Assembly: GCA_000473305.1 (NCBI GenBank) | Contig: CP006772.1 | Coordinates: 1,860,001-1,924,000, forward strand | Reading direction: 5' to 3' | From: Bacteroidales bacterium CF | GTDB lineage: Bacteria; Bacteroidota; Bacteroidia; Bacteroidales; UBA932 | DNA: 64,000 nucleotides | Part shown: positions 7,430-15,520 of the stretch, piece after piece | Position numbering within the stretch: the first letter of the stretch is position 1 | How the letters are laid out: every line of letters starts with the position of its first letter | The notes under the pieces: generated by a model | Database searches by the model: none | The model's input: the letters and a program-made list of their open reading frames with translations, nothing else | Told to the model about the DNA's origin: nothing | Program-made: the position numbers and the translations under genes

Positions 7430-8055
7430 AGTTTCCTGATAATATTAATACCATCACGAAGAGGAAGAATGATGTTTTCAACACGTTCGTCCTCTTTGAT
7501 TTTTTTATTAAAAGTCAGTATCTCCCTTGTCTGGGCATCTGTTGGTACACTATCCTGATATACCTTGTCATCCCAAAGCACATTGTCGGCAAGAATGATT
7601 CCTCCCGATGGGACTTTGTCCACCACGAGGTCAAAATAGGCCGAATACTCTCTTTTATTTGCATCGATGAAGACAAGTTGATAGCACTTGTCCAGCGTAG
7701 GGATTATCTCTATTGCATCTCCGAAATGGAGTGTGATTTTTTTTGTCAGCCCTGCCCTGCTTATTGCCTCACGGATTAATGGCTCAAGCTCATCATTCTT
7801 CTCCACGGCATCGAGTGTGCCGTTTTTGCTTAACCCTGCAGCAAGGCAGATTGCCGAATATCCGGTGAAAGTCCCTATCTCTAAAATATGCTCAGGTTGA
7901 ATCATTTTTGAGATCATCTGTAAAAGCCCTCCCTGAATTGCACCGGAAAGCATCCTTGCATGGTTGGTCCTGAGGTTTGTTTCTCTTTCCAGCCAATCGA
8001 GAGCTTCACTCACAGATGAAGAGTTCTCGCGGATATATCTCTCCTCCTTTGTCAT
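7426..8055 (-). CDS. O-methyltransferase (class I SAM-dependent)
   Basis: A 209-residue protein of the O-methyltransferase family 3 type (catechol/caffeoyl-CoA O-methyltransferase-like). Motif I is LEIGTFTGYSAICLA (about 62-76) and binds S-adenosylmethionine. The acidic residue after beta-2 is in AVEKND. YQLVFIDANKREY holds the metal-binding Asp region. The protein is cytoplasmic. It sits 2 bp after the M16 peptidase on the same strand, so a three-gene operon (secreted protein, M16 peptidase, methyltransferase) is likely. The natural substrate is unknown. Confidence 0.9.
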   Translation of the reverse strand: MTKEERYIRENSSSVSEALDWLERETNLRTNHARMLSGAIQGGLLQMISKMIQPEHILEIGTFTGYSAICLAAGLSKNGTLDAVEKNDELEPLIREAISRAGLTKKITLHFGDAIEIIPTLDKCYQLVFIDANKREYSAYFDLVVDKVPSGGIILADNVLWDDKVYQDSVPTDAQTREILTFNKKIKEDERVENIILPLRDGINIIRKL

Positions 8056-8057
8056 TC

Positions 8058-9263
8058 TTATCTGTATATCAGGGTTTTCATATTTTCATCGGCAAACAGG
8101 TCACAGGCGATTCTGTGTATCTGTGCAGGTGTGATTGCCTCTATACGCTTCCCTATCATCTCAATCGACTCGATTTTGTTATAGACAAGCAGTGACTTAC
8201 CCATTGAAAGGCACTGATTCTCGGGATTATCCATAGATATCGCGAGTTGACCCAATAGTTGCTTTTTGGCTGACTTTAATGATACCGAAGATATTTCCGA
8301 AGAGGTCATATTTCTTAGTTCCTTGAAGACAAGATCAGAAGCTTTATCCAGACTGTTTTTGTCGGTACCGAAATAGATTGTGAATATTCCGGTCTCCCTG
8401 TATGGGGTGTATGATGCATCAACAGTATACACCAACCCGTGTTTCTCTCTGAGTATCTGGTTAAGCCTTGAGTTGATGGCAGGACCTCCGAGAATATTTG
8501 TAAGCAGGGAGAGAGCAATCCTCTCTTCGTCATAAAGGCTGTATGCAGGGCATCCTATTATGCAGTGTGCCTGATGGGTCTTCTTGGGAATGGTTATTGT
8601 CTGCTCCCCTCCCGCTCTTACAGTGAATGGCTCAACTTTCTGCTCTGCCATATCTTTATCGCTTGCCTCCGGGCCAAAGTATCTGTCGACAATCTTCTTA
8701 CATCTCTCTTCGGGCAGATCTGCAACTATCGAAAATGTCATGTTCTCCGGAGTGTAATGTTTTGATGTAAAGTCCTTGATGTCATCAACCTTTATATGTC
8801 TGACCGTTGAAGGGACTCCTAGTATTGGCACCGATAGCGGATGCTCACCGAAGAGCAAGGAGTCATAATCGTCGTAAATCAACTCCGATGGAGTGTCCTT
8901 GTATGACTTTATCTCTTCGAGGATTATGTCTCTCTCTTTGATGAACTCTTTCTCAGGAAAGACAGAGTTGAATGTTATATCGTGTAGAAGCTCTATTGCC
9001 TTGGGAAGATCCTCCTTGAGGACTGTGGCGTGTACGACAGTCTCCTCTTTTGTAGTGTAGGCGTTAAGCTCTCCTCCGCACTTCTCCAGAAGGTTGTTAA
9101 TCTGTTTTGCACTCTTCTGCTTTGTACCCTTGAAAATCATGTGCTCAGTAAAATGAGCAAGTCCGTTCTTTGATTTTTCCTCATCCCGTGTACCGGCACA
9201 GATACTCAATGCACAATATGCAACCGGGGATTTAATATTTTTATATGCAAACCTTAAACCCAT
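8058..9263 (-). CDS. M16 family zinc metallopeptidase
   Basis: A 401-residue insulinase/processing-peptidase-type protein. The inverted zinc motif HxxEH is intact (His37, Glu40, His41 in HFTEHM), and the distal Glu lies in ILEEIK (about 116-117). The C-terminal half matches the inactive second M16 domain. The start is fixed: an in-frame stop lies four codons upstream and the previous gene's stop is 2 bp away. The N-terminus begins at the MGLRF strand and lacks the few residues usual before it. No signal peptide is seen, so it is probably cytoplasmic. Confidence 0.93.
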   Translation of the reverse strand: MGLRFAYKNIKSPVAYCALSICAGTRDEEKSKNGLAHFTEHMIFKGTKQKSAKQINNLLEKCGGELNAYTTKEETVVHATVLKEDLPKAIELLHDITFNSVFPEKEFIKERDIILEEIKSYKDTPSELIYDDYDSLLFGEHPLSVPILGVPSTVRHIKVDDIKDFTSKHYTPENMTFSIVADLPEERCKKIVDRYFGPEASDKDMAEQKVEPFTVRAGGEQTITIPKKTHQAHCIIGCPAYSLYDEERIALSLLTNILGGPAINSRLNQILREKHGLVYTVDASYTPYRETGIFTIYFGTDKNSLDKASDLVFKELRNMTSSEISSVSLKSAKKQLLGQLAISMDNPENQCLSMGKSLLVYNKIESIEMIGKRIEAITPAQIHRIACDLFADENMKTLIYR

Positions 9264-9265
9264 GA

Positions 9266-10114
9266 TTATTTTCTATATGGAGCCGATATTTTCTTAATAT
9301 CACTCCTTGAGAATCCGGCAGGAGCACTGCTTGTAACTCGCTGTTTCTTGTAATAGTAGAGCCTGCTTTCAGCCGGATCAATGACAAGCTTATAACAATA
9401 ACCGCCTCTGTGTCCCTCTTTTGGAGAGATGACAAGCCCGACAGCTACATCATCGGAAAACTCTGTGAGAGCCTTCTCGATGCTCTCCTGATCAACAAGC
9501 TCGGCCCTGCCCCGGAATGTCCATTTTATCTCGTCTGTCTCTGTATCGAATGCTATATCCTCTGCCTTGAAAAGCAATGTCCTTCCGTTGACTCCTGTAA
9601 TATCTCCCAGCGACTGCCCGCCGGTAAGGGAGACAATCAGGTTTTTCTGGACGCGCATAATGTAGTTTTGCATTATTTGCAGATATGCTGGCAAAAAAGG
9701 CAAAATCTCTCCCGACTCGTCATCTTTCGCCTGAAGAGGAAGCGAGATGAGCTCGGCACTCATGAACAACCCTTTTTTGAATTCAGGCCCACCCTTTATC
9801 AATGAAAGGAACTCAAGGGATGGCTCGTACTCGTCATTGAATATGCCGTCTGTCCTGATAAGAAAGAAAAATGTCGTATCCTCTTTTATTTTTTCATATT
9901 CCCCGGGTGTGCAGAACTCATAGGGTGATATCTTCCACTCTTTTTTGACAGCATCTCTTATATAGGCATCGATGATTCCCTCGTCAGAGAGAACCACCTT
10001 TGTGGTCTTGGCACCGAAATTTCTGAAATTGTTTCTGGCATCTTTTATGGGTTTCTGACCTGATGCAACTGACAGCGAAAAAAGGGAAATAACAAGCAGG
10101 ATTAAATGTCTCAT
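9266..10114 (-). CDS. Exported protein of unknown function
   Basis: A 282-residue protein with a clear signal peptide (LILLVISLFSLSVASGQ, cleavage near residue 20) and no lipobox, so it is periplasmic or surface exposed. I do not recognise the family. The C-terminal third looks beta-rich (ITGVNGRTLLFKAEDIAF, AESRLYYYKKQRV), and one segment (GGPEFKKGLFMSAEL) is followed by a helix. It is the first gene of a minus-strand set that continues into the M16 peptidase after 2 bp and the methyltransferase. It diverges from dnaX across 54 bp. Confidence 0.6.
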   Translation of the reverse strand: MRHLILLVISLFSLSVASGQKPIKDARNNFRNFGAKTTKVVLSDEGIIDAYIRDAVKKEWKISPYEFCTPGEYEKIKEDTTFFFLIRTDGIFNDEYEPSLEFLSLIKGGPEFKKGLFMSAELISLPLQAKDDESGEILPFLPAYLQIMQNYIMRVQKNLIVSLTGGQSLGDITGVNGRTLLFKAEDIAFDTETDEIKWTFRGRAELVDQESIEKALTEFSDDVAVGLVISPKEGHRGGYCYKLVIDPAESRLYYYKKQRVTSSAPAGFSRSDIKKISAPYRK

Positions 10115-10154
10115 AGAAGTGATGATGTGAATCGCAAAATTAGATAAAAATTTG

Positions 10155-10162
10155 TACTTTTG
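10155..10162 (+). promoter_or_regulatory. Candidate -7 box for dnaX
   Basis: TACTTTTG fits TAnnTTTG and ends only 6 bp before the dnaX ATG at 10169. If used, the mRNA would be leaderless or nearly so. No TTTG element is visible at the ideal -33 spacing. Confidence 0.45.
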
Positions 10163-10168
10163 TCCGGT

Positions 10169-11923
10169 ATGGAAAGATTTATTGTATCAGCCAGAAAGTA
10201 CAGACCGAACAGTTTCGAGAACCTGATCGGTCAGGAAAATATCGCAAAAACACTTAAAAATTCCATTATCCGCAAGCAATTAGCCCATGCCTATCTCTTC
10301 TGTGGTCCCAGAGGTGTCGGTAAAACCACCAGTGCAAGGATTTTCGCCAAGACAATAAACTGTCTTAATCCTTCGGAAAACATGGATCCTTGCGGAGTAT
10401 GTGAATCTTGTGTCTCATTTGCCGAAGGACGCTCATACTCAATACATGAGCTGGATGCCGCGTCTAACAACTCTGTTGATGACATCAGGCAATTGAACGA
10501 CCTTGTCCGGATTCCACCACAAATAGGCAAATACAGTGTTTACATCATAGATGAGGTGCACATGCTTTCCCAGGCAGCTTTCAATGCGTTTCTCAAGACA
10601 TTGGAAGAGCCGCCTGCTCATGCTATTTTTATTCTGGCAACAACAGAAAAGCACAAGATACTTCCTACAATCCTCTCAAGATGTCAGACCTATGATTTCA
10701 ATAGGATCTCCGTAGAGGATATAGTCAGGAACCTTAAGGGGATTGCCGCCAAAGAGAGCGTGACGATTGACATAGAGGCCCTTCATATTATAGCGCAGAA
10801 AGCTGACGGAGCGATGAGGGATGCATTGACCCTATTTGACCAGACCGTTGCATTCTGTGGCCAGAACGTAAGTTACGAACAGGTAATATCAACATTGAAC
10901 GTGCTTGATTATGAGTACTACATCAGGCTCACAAATCATTTTCTCAACTCTTCACATGCAGAGGTGATGCTGATATTCGACGAGATACTTTCCAAAGGCT
11001 TCAATGCCCTTCACTTTATTTCCGGTCTCAGTTCACATTTCAGGGACCTGCTGATATGCAAGGAGAGAAGTACTCAGCAACTGCTGGATTTGGCCCCGAG
11101 TGTGACAGAAAAATACCGTGAGCAGTCAGACAGGTGCAGCCTCAATTTTCTATATGATGCTCTGAGTATAACTACTGCCTGCGAAGCCGGATACAAACTT
11201 AGCGGAAACCAAAGGCTACATATTGAATTCGCTCTGTTCCGCCTATGTAGGATTACATCTCCCGATTGGATAAGCGGTGAGGTGAAAAAGGGACAGCCAG
11301 TGAAGAGTGAGGAGAGAGTGAAGAGTGAGGAGAGAGTGAAGAGTGAGGAGAGAGTGAAGAGTGAGGAAGTGAAGAGTGAGGAAGTGAAGAGTGAGGGAGT
11401 GAAGAGTGATGAGCAGGTGAATAATGCCGGAATCGAGATAAAACTTAAAGCGGAACCGCAAACTAAGTCCATGACCACATCTATCAAGGATCTGATGAAA
11501 TCTGCCGAACAGACAATCTCGATCCAGGAGGAGATAAGGACACAAGAGCGCGGCGAAGATGATTTTGATATGGAGAAGTTGCTTCCGGTTTGGGAAAAGA
11601 TGGCCGACTCGGAAAAATCACTGCCCAATCTGGCAAATGCACTCCGTCAATGTGCCCCGACCATTACCGATAAGACAAAAATACACTTCATGGTGGGCAA
11701 TCAGGCACAGAAGGATTGGATTGAAAGAAAATGCATTTTAAGGCTGAACGAGTATCTCCAGAAGCATCTAAACAATAAAAACATTGAACTCTCTATTTCA
11801 GTCACTCCTGACGATAAGAGAGAGAAAAAACTTTACCTTCCGGACGAAAAGGCAAACTTTTTGTTAGGAAGCAATCCCGAGTTGAAAGAGCTGCAAAACG
11901 ACCTTAAACTCGAGATAAAATAG
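10169..11923 (+). CDS. dnaX: DNA polymerase III subunit gamma/tau
   Basis: The clamp-loader ATPase, 584 residues. The Walker A motif is GPRGVGKTT (45-53), the four zinc-binding Cys lie in the CLNPS..CGVCESC region, the Walker B region is YIIDEVHML, and the sensor/arginine-finger motif is LSRCQ. Domains I-III occupy about 1-365. I chose ATG 10169 (MERFIVSARKYRP) over an upstream TTG. Residues 378-416 are a tandem KSEE linker encoded by a simple DNA repeat. The C-terminal part after the linker is the tau-like section. No clear slippery frameshift site for a short gamma form was seen. lptB follows 18 bp downstream. Confidence 0.95.
   Translation: MERFIVSARKYRPNSFENLIGQENIAKTLKNSIIRKQLAHAYLFCGPRGVGKTTSARIFAKTINCLNPSENMDPCGVCESCVSFAEGRSYSIHELDAASNNSVDDIRQLNDLVRIPPQIGKYSVYIIDEVHMLSQAAFNAFLKTLEEPPAHAIFILATTEKHKILPTILSRCQTYDFNRISVEDIVRNLKGIAAKESVTIDIEALHIIAQKADGAMRDALTLFDQTVAFCGQNVSYEQVISTLNVLDYEYYIRLTNHFLNSSHAEVMLIFDEILSKGFNALHFISGLSSHFRDLLICKERSTQQLLDLAPSVTEKYREQSDRCSLNFLYDALSITTACEAGYKLSGNQRLHIEFALFRLCRITSPDWISGEVKKGQPVKSEERVKSEERVKSEERVKSEEVKSEEVKSEGVKSDEQVNNAGIEIKLKAEPQTKSMTTSIKDLMKSAEQTISIQEEIRTQERGEDDFDMEKLLPVWEKMADSEKSLPNLANALRQCAPTITDKTKIHFMVGNQAQKDWIERKCILRLNEYLQKHLNNKNIELSISVTPDDKREKKLYLPDEKANFLLGSNPELKELQNDLKLEIK
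11300..11416 (+). repeat. In-frame tandem repeat in dnaX
   Basis: Three copies of an 18-bp unit (GTGAAGAGTGAGGAGAGA), then two of a 15-bp unit ending GGAA, one ending GGGA, and a last degenerate 18-bp unit. All lengths are multiples of three. They encode VKSEER x3, VKSEE x2, VKSEG and VKSDEQ, an acidic-basic flexible linker between the ATPase part and the C-terminal part of DnaX. Related repeat text occurs at 29541-29624. Confidence 0.95.
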
Positions 11924-11941
11924 ACAAAAAAATTATTCAAA

Positions 11942-12832
11942 ATGCGCTTACACTGCAGCAACTTAGTAAAAAAATATGGTTCCCGTACTGTTGTAAAGAA
12001 TGTCTCAATCGAGGTGGAACAAGGGGAGATTGTCGGTTTGCTCGGACCTAACGGTGCCGGTAAAACCACAAGTTTCTATATGATAACCGGACTTATCAAG
12101 CCCAACTCGGGAAGGATTTTCCTCGACAATGAGGAGATTACAGACCTTCCTATGTATAAAAGGGCTCAAAAAGGTCTCGGATACCTTGCCCAGGAGGCCT
12201 CTGTATTCAGGAAGATGAGTGTGGAGAACAACATTATGTCTGTCATGGAACTCTCTGAGATGACAAAAAAAGAGAGAACGGACAGGCTTGAGGAGTTGTT
12301 GTCGGAATTTGGCCTGCAAGGGGTAAGAAAAAGTATGGGAATTCAGCTTTCCGGCGGAGAGAGAAGAAGATGCGAAATAGCACGTGCTCTTGCAATTGAC
12401 CCTAAATTCATACTTCTTGACGAGCCTTTTGCCGGCGTTGACCCGATTGCTGTTGAGGATATTCAGCACATTATAGCCAAACTGAAGACAAAAAATATCG
12501 GCATCATCATAACCGACCACAATGTTCATGAGACTCTTGCCATTACAGACAGAGCTTACCTTTTGTACGAGGGAAGCATTCTGGAGAGCGGATCTGCAGA
12601 GGTTCTTGCCAACAATCCTGAGGTTAGGAGAAAATACCTGGGTGAGAACTTTGAACTGAGAAAAGCTGTTCTAAAGACTAAGAAAAACGAAGACGGCACC
12701 ACCAACAGGTCAGAAAAGAAAATCCACAAACCCAAAACCGCAGAATTGCAAGACAGGGGATCTTTTCCTGTAAGTGATGCCGACATCCTAGACTACTCTG
12801 ACAAGGCCTCTGACCTTGAAAAAGGGAACTAA
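11942..12832 (+). CDS. lptB: LPS export ABC transporter ATP-binding protein
   Basis: The cytoplasmic ATPase that drives lipopolysaccharide transport with LptF/G. The first 240 residues match LptB: Walker [10 protein letters not shown] (35-43), the LptB-typical [15 protein letters not shown], the signature [15 protein letters not shown], Walker [14 protein letters not shown], and the switch His in ITDHNVHET. LptB is usually about 240 residues. Here a polar tail of about 55 residues (after YLGENFEL) rich in Lys, Asp and Ser is added, with no known domain. It lies 18 bp after dnaX, probably in the same transcript. Confidence 0.93.
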   Translation: MRLHCSNLVKKYGSRTVVKNVSIEVEQGEIVGLLGPNGAGKTTSFYMITGLIKPNSGRIFLDNEEITDLPMYKRAQKGLGYLAQEASVFRKMSVENNIMSVMELSEMTKKERTDRLEELLSEFGLQGVRKSMGIQLSGGERRRCEIARALAIDPKFILLDEPFAGVDPIAVEDIQHIIAKLKTKNIGIIITDHNVHETLAITDRAYLLYEGSILESGSAEVLANNPEVRRKYLGENFELRKAVLKTKKNEDGTTNRSEKKIHKPKTAELQDRGSFPVSDADILDYSDKASDLEKGN

Positions 12833-12841
12833 ACTACTTAA

Positions 12842-13513
12842 CTACTTATTAACTTTAATTACTTTAACTGAGTCTTTTTCACAGCACTCTTTGGATTGGC
12901 CGTGCTTTGCCTCTTTACAATCTCCGCTGCACTCGCCGTTGCATCCGTCGGCCTTATGTTTGGCTCCGTCTTTGCAACATGCTTGTCCTTTAGCTTCACC
13001 CTTGCAACCAGCGCCGTTACATCCGTCGGTTTTGATCACTCTTCTCATCTGAACCTGTTTGTGCATCATTCCTGCTCCCTGAGGATTGTGCTGCCCCTGG
13101 TGCATCATGTCCATCCTTACCCTTTGCTCCTCTGTAAGTATTGACCTGACTTTATTCCTGTGATCTGCACTGATTTTCATCTTCTGATTCATAAGATCGG
13201 TGATCTCATCAATCTTTGAATTGATCTTTTTCATATCTGGCTTCTCTGCTGATTGCAGTGTCTTGAGCTGTGCCTTCTTCTCATTAAGAAGATTGTTCAC
13301 CTGAATCATCTGTTTATCGTGGGCCAACTTAAAATCGGCTATCTGCTTCTTTTGATCGTCTGTGAACTTTGGAGCCAGTTTTTGGGGATCAGCTTTCATA
13401 TAACCTCTCTCGGCAGCAGGCCTCATTGCCTTTCTCATCTCTCTTTGAGGCTCCTGTGCAGACAGTGTTGCAACAAGAGCAAACATTAATAACAAACTAA
13501 GTGTCTTTTTCAT
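12842..13513 (-). CDS. Periplasmic Spy/CpxP-like protein with cysteine-rich tail
   Basis: A 223-residue exported protein (signal peptide 1-19, ending LSAQ). Residues 40-140 are helical with the pattern FTDDQKKQIADFKL and ILTEEQRVRMD, close to the LTxxQ repeats of Spy/CpxP/LTXXQ proteins that bind unfolded proteins or metals. From about residue 163 there is a tail with nine Cys and several His and Lys (DGCNGAGCKG, ACCKDG, DGCNGECSGDC, ECCEKD). It has an imperfect internal repeat and suits metal binding. The combination suggests metal or envelope-stress handling. It converges with lptB and is a single-gene unit. Confidence 0.7.
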   Translation of the reverse strand: MKKTLSLLLMFALVATLSAQEPQREMRKAMRPAAERGYMKADPQKLAPKFTDDQKKQIADFKLAHDKQMIQVNNLLNEKKAQLKTLQSAEKPDMKKINSKIDEITDLMNQKMKISADHRNKVRSILTEEQRVRMDMMHQGQHNPQGAGMMHKQVQMRRVIKTDGCNGAGCKGEAKGQACCKDGAKHKADGCNGECSGDCKEAKHGQSKECCEKDSVKVIKVNK

Positions 13514-13588
13514 ATTAATACTATTTAAATTGATTTCAGGATTAAGACATCGTAGAGAATAAAAGGTTTAATTATGTCAAAGATTTGT

Positions 13589-13596
13589 TACCTTTG
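13589..13596 (+). promoter_or_regulatory. Candidate -7 box for mutAB
   Basis: TACCTTTG fits TAnnTTTG and lies 41 bp before the mutA start. A TTTA at 13567-13570 could be a weak -33 element with 18-bp spacing. The 5' region is too short for a cobalamin riboswitch. Confidence 0.5.
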
Positions 13597-13637
13597 CAAA
13601 ATTATTTCAAGGCATTATTTAACATAAAATCATAAAT

Positions 13638-15497
13638 ATGGCAGAAAAATTATTCGCTGAGTTTCCGCCTGTTTCCACCCAACAATGGGAAGAGGTGATC
13701 GCTAAAGACCTTAAAGGCGCTGACTACGAGAAAAAGCTCGTATGGAAAACACTGGAGGGATTCCCTGTTCGTCCGTACTACCGTGCAGAAGACCTGGAAA
13801 ACTTAAAACACCTGCAAAGTGCCCCGGGTGAATTTCCTTTTGTTAGAGGCACAAAAACCACCAACAATTGGCTTATCCGCCAAGGTTACTGTGCCTGGGA
13901 AAGTCTTGAGAAGGCAAATGAGCAGGCAATTGACGGCTTAAACAAGGGTGTGGAGTCTGTTGCTTTCTGCATAGATGGCAAAAAAGCTCTCACAGTTGCC
14001 GATATGGCAAAACTTCTTAAAGGGATAGACCTTGCCAAGACAGAGGTTAATTTTGAAGGGTGCTCATGTGGTGCACCGGAAACAATAAAAGCCTTCATTT
14101 CATACGCAAAAAGTACAGGGGCAAAAGCTGACGAGGTTTATGCCTCTTTTGATTTTGATCCGATGAGAGCTTTGACTACTACCGGAGCATTCTGCTGCCC
14201 TGACTACAAGGCTGCTATCAAGGAGTGCATCTCTGCTGTTGCAGAATATCCTAGAGTACGCGTAATCGGTGTAGAGGGATATGCATTTAATGATGCAGGC
14301 TCTTCAATAGTTCAGGAGCTCGGTTTTTCCCTTGCTATGGGTAGCGAGTACATGGCTACTATCACTGAACTTGGTTTCTCTGCAGAAGAGGCAGCCAGAA
14401 GGATCAAATTTACATTTGGCATAAGTGCAAACTACTTCTTTGAAATTGCAAAGTTCCGTGCAGCAAGAATGTTGTGGTCAAATATCGTAAAGGAGTACGG
14501 CTCAACTAAAGAGTGCACCCAGAAGATGAAGATCCATGCTGTTACAAGCCAGTGGAACCAGACAGTATACGATTCTTATGTAAATATGCTCCGCGCAACA
14601 ACTGAGGCTATGAGCGCCTCTCTTGCAGGAGTTGATTCTCTCGAGGTTCTTCCTTTTGACTACCAATACAACGAACCGGGAGAGTTCAGCAATCGTATCG
14701 CAAGGAATGTACAGATTATACTCAAAGAGGAGTCTCACTTCAATAAAGTTGAAGACCCTGCAGCGGGTTCCTATTATATCGAGACCCTGACCTCTTCTAT
14801 AGCCAATGAGGCATGGAAACTGTTTGTCAAGGTTGAGGAGATGGGTGGTTACACTGAAGCTTTCACAAAGGGTTTTGTTCAAGCCGAAGTAAAAGCCACT
14901 GCAAACAAAAAAGACATGAACATTGCAACACGCAGGGAGACATTGCTAGGCACAAATCAATATCCTAACTTCACAGAAAAGGTTGATAAGGCTGTCACTT
15001 TAGATGTTGTAACCAGAGGGTCAGACATTGAAAAAAGCCCTGTCATGATAGCAGAGCCAATTGAGAAATACCGCGGAGCTCAGGCTTTCGAAGCACTTCG
15101 TTTCGCAACTGAGAAGAGCGGCAAACAGCCTAAGGCATTTATGCTTACCTATGGCAATCTCGCTTTCTGCCGTGCACGTGCTCAATTCTCTTGTAACTTC
15201 TTTGCCGTTGCCGGTATAGAGGTTGTGGACAACAACAGGTTTGCCACAATTGAGGAGGGTGTTGCCGCTGCAATCGAGGCAAAGGCTGACATCGTAGTAG
15301 CTTGTTCTTCTGATGACGAATATGCTGAATCAGTACCTCAGATCAACGCCCTGCTTGGCAATAAGGCTATCCTTGTTGTGGCAGGAGAGCCTGAGTGCAA
15401 GGATGAGCTTATCTCAAAAGGCATCAAGAACTTTATAAGTGTAAAGAGCAACTTACTTGAGACATTAAAGGGTTACCAGGCTCAATTGGGTATTTAA
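13638..15497 (+). CDS. mutA: Methylmalonyl-CoA mutase, small subunit
   Basis: The 619-residue beta chain of the adenosylcobalamin enzyme that interconverts succinyl-CoA and (R)-methylmalonyl-CoA. The barrel domain is recognisable (FEGCSCGAPET, FTFGISANYFFEIAKFRAARMLW, DPAAGSYYIETLT). The C-terminal B12-like domain lacks the DxHxxG cobalamin motif, as expected for the non-catalytic small subunit. It is 23 bp upstream of mutB and co-transcribed. With fumarase in the same window it fits the succinate-propionate fermentation route. No chaperone (meaB) or epimerase gene is adjacent. Confidence 0.96.
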   Translation: MAEKLFAEFPPVSTQQWEEVIAKDLKGADYEKKLVWKTLEGFPVRPYYRAEDLENLKHLQSAPGEFPFVRGTKTTNNWLIRQGYCAWESLEKANEQAIDGLNKGVESVAFCIDGKKALTVADMAKLLKGIDLAKTEVNFEGCSCGAPETIKAFISYAKSTGAKADEVYASFDFDPMRALTTTGAFCCPDYKAAIKECISAVAEYPRVRVIGVEGYAFNDAGSSIVQELGFSLAMGSEYMATITELGFSAEEAARRIKFTFGISANYFFEIAKFRAARMLWSNIVKEYGSTKECTQKMKIHAVTSQWNQTVYDSYVNMLRATTEAMSASLAGVDSLEVLPFDYQYNEPGEFSNRIARNVQIILKEESHFNKVEDPAAGSYYIETLTSSIANEAWKLFVKVEEMGGYTEAFTKGFVQAEVKATANKKDMNIATRRETLLGTNQYPNFTEKVDKAVTLDVVTRGSDIEKSPVMIAEPIEKYRGAQAFEALRFATEKSGKQPKAFMLTYGNLAFCRARAQFSCNFFAVAGIEVVDNNRFATIEEGVAAAIEAKADIVVACSSDDEYAESVPQINALLGNKAILVVAGEPECKDELISKGIKNFISVKSNLLETLKGYQAQLGI

Positions 15498-15520
15498 TCA
15501 TGTAATAAAAATTTTTAGAT

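Noticed and set aside
11300-11416. CRISPR-like array
   Set aside because: Units are contiguous without spacers, in frame and coding; no cas genes nearby.
11074-11628. Long minus-strand frame in dnaX
   Set aside because: It exists only because the KSEE tandem repeat is also open on the other strand; the plus strand encodes conserved DnaX.
13514-13637. Cobalamin riboswitch before mutA
   Set aside because: The gap is only 124 bp, holds a promoter box and a short 5' UTR, and has no B12-box-like sequence.
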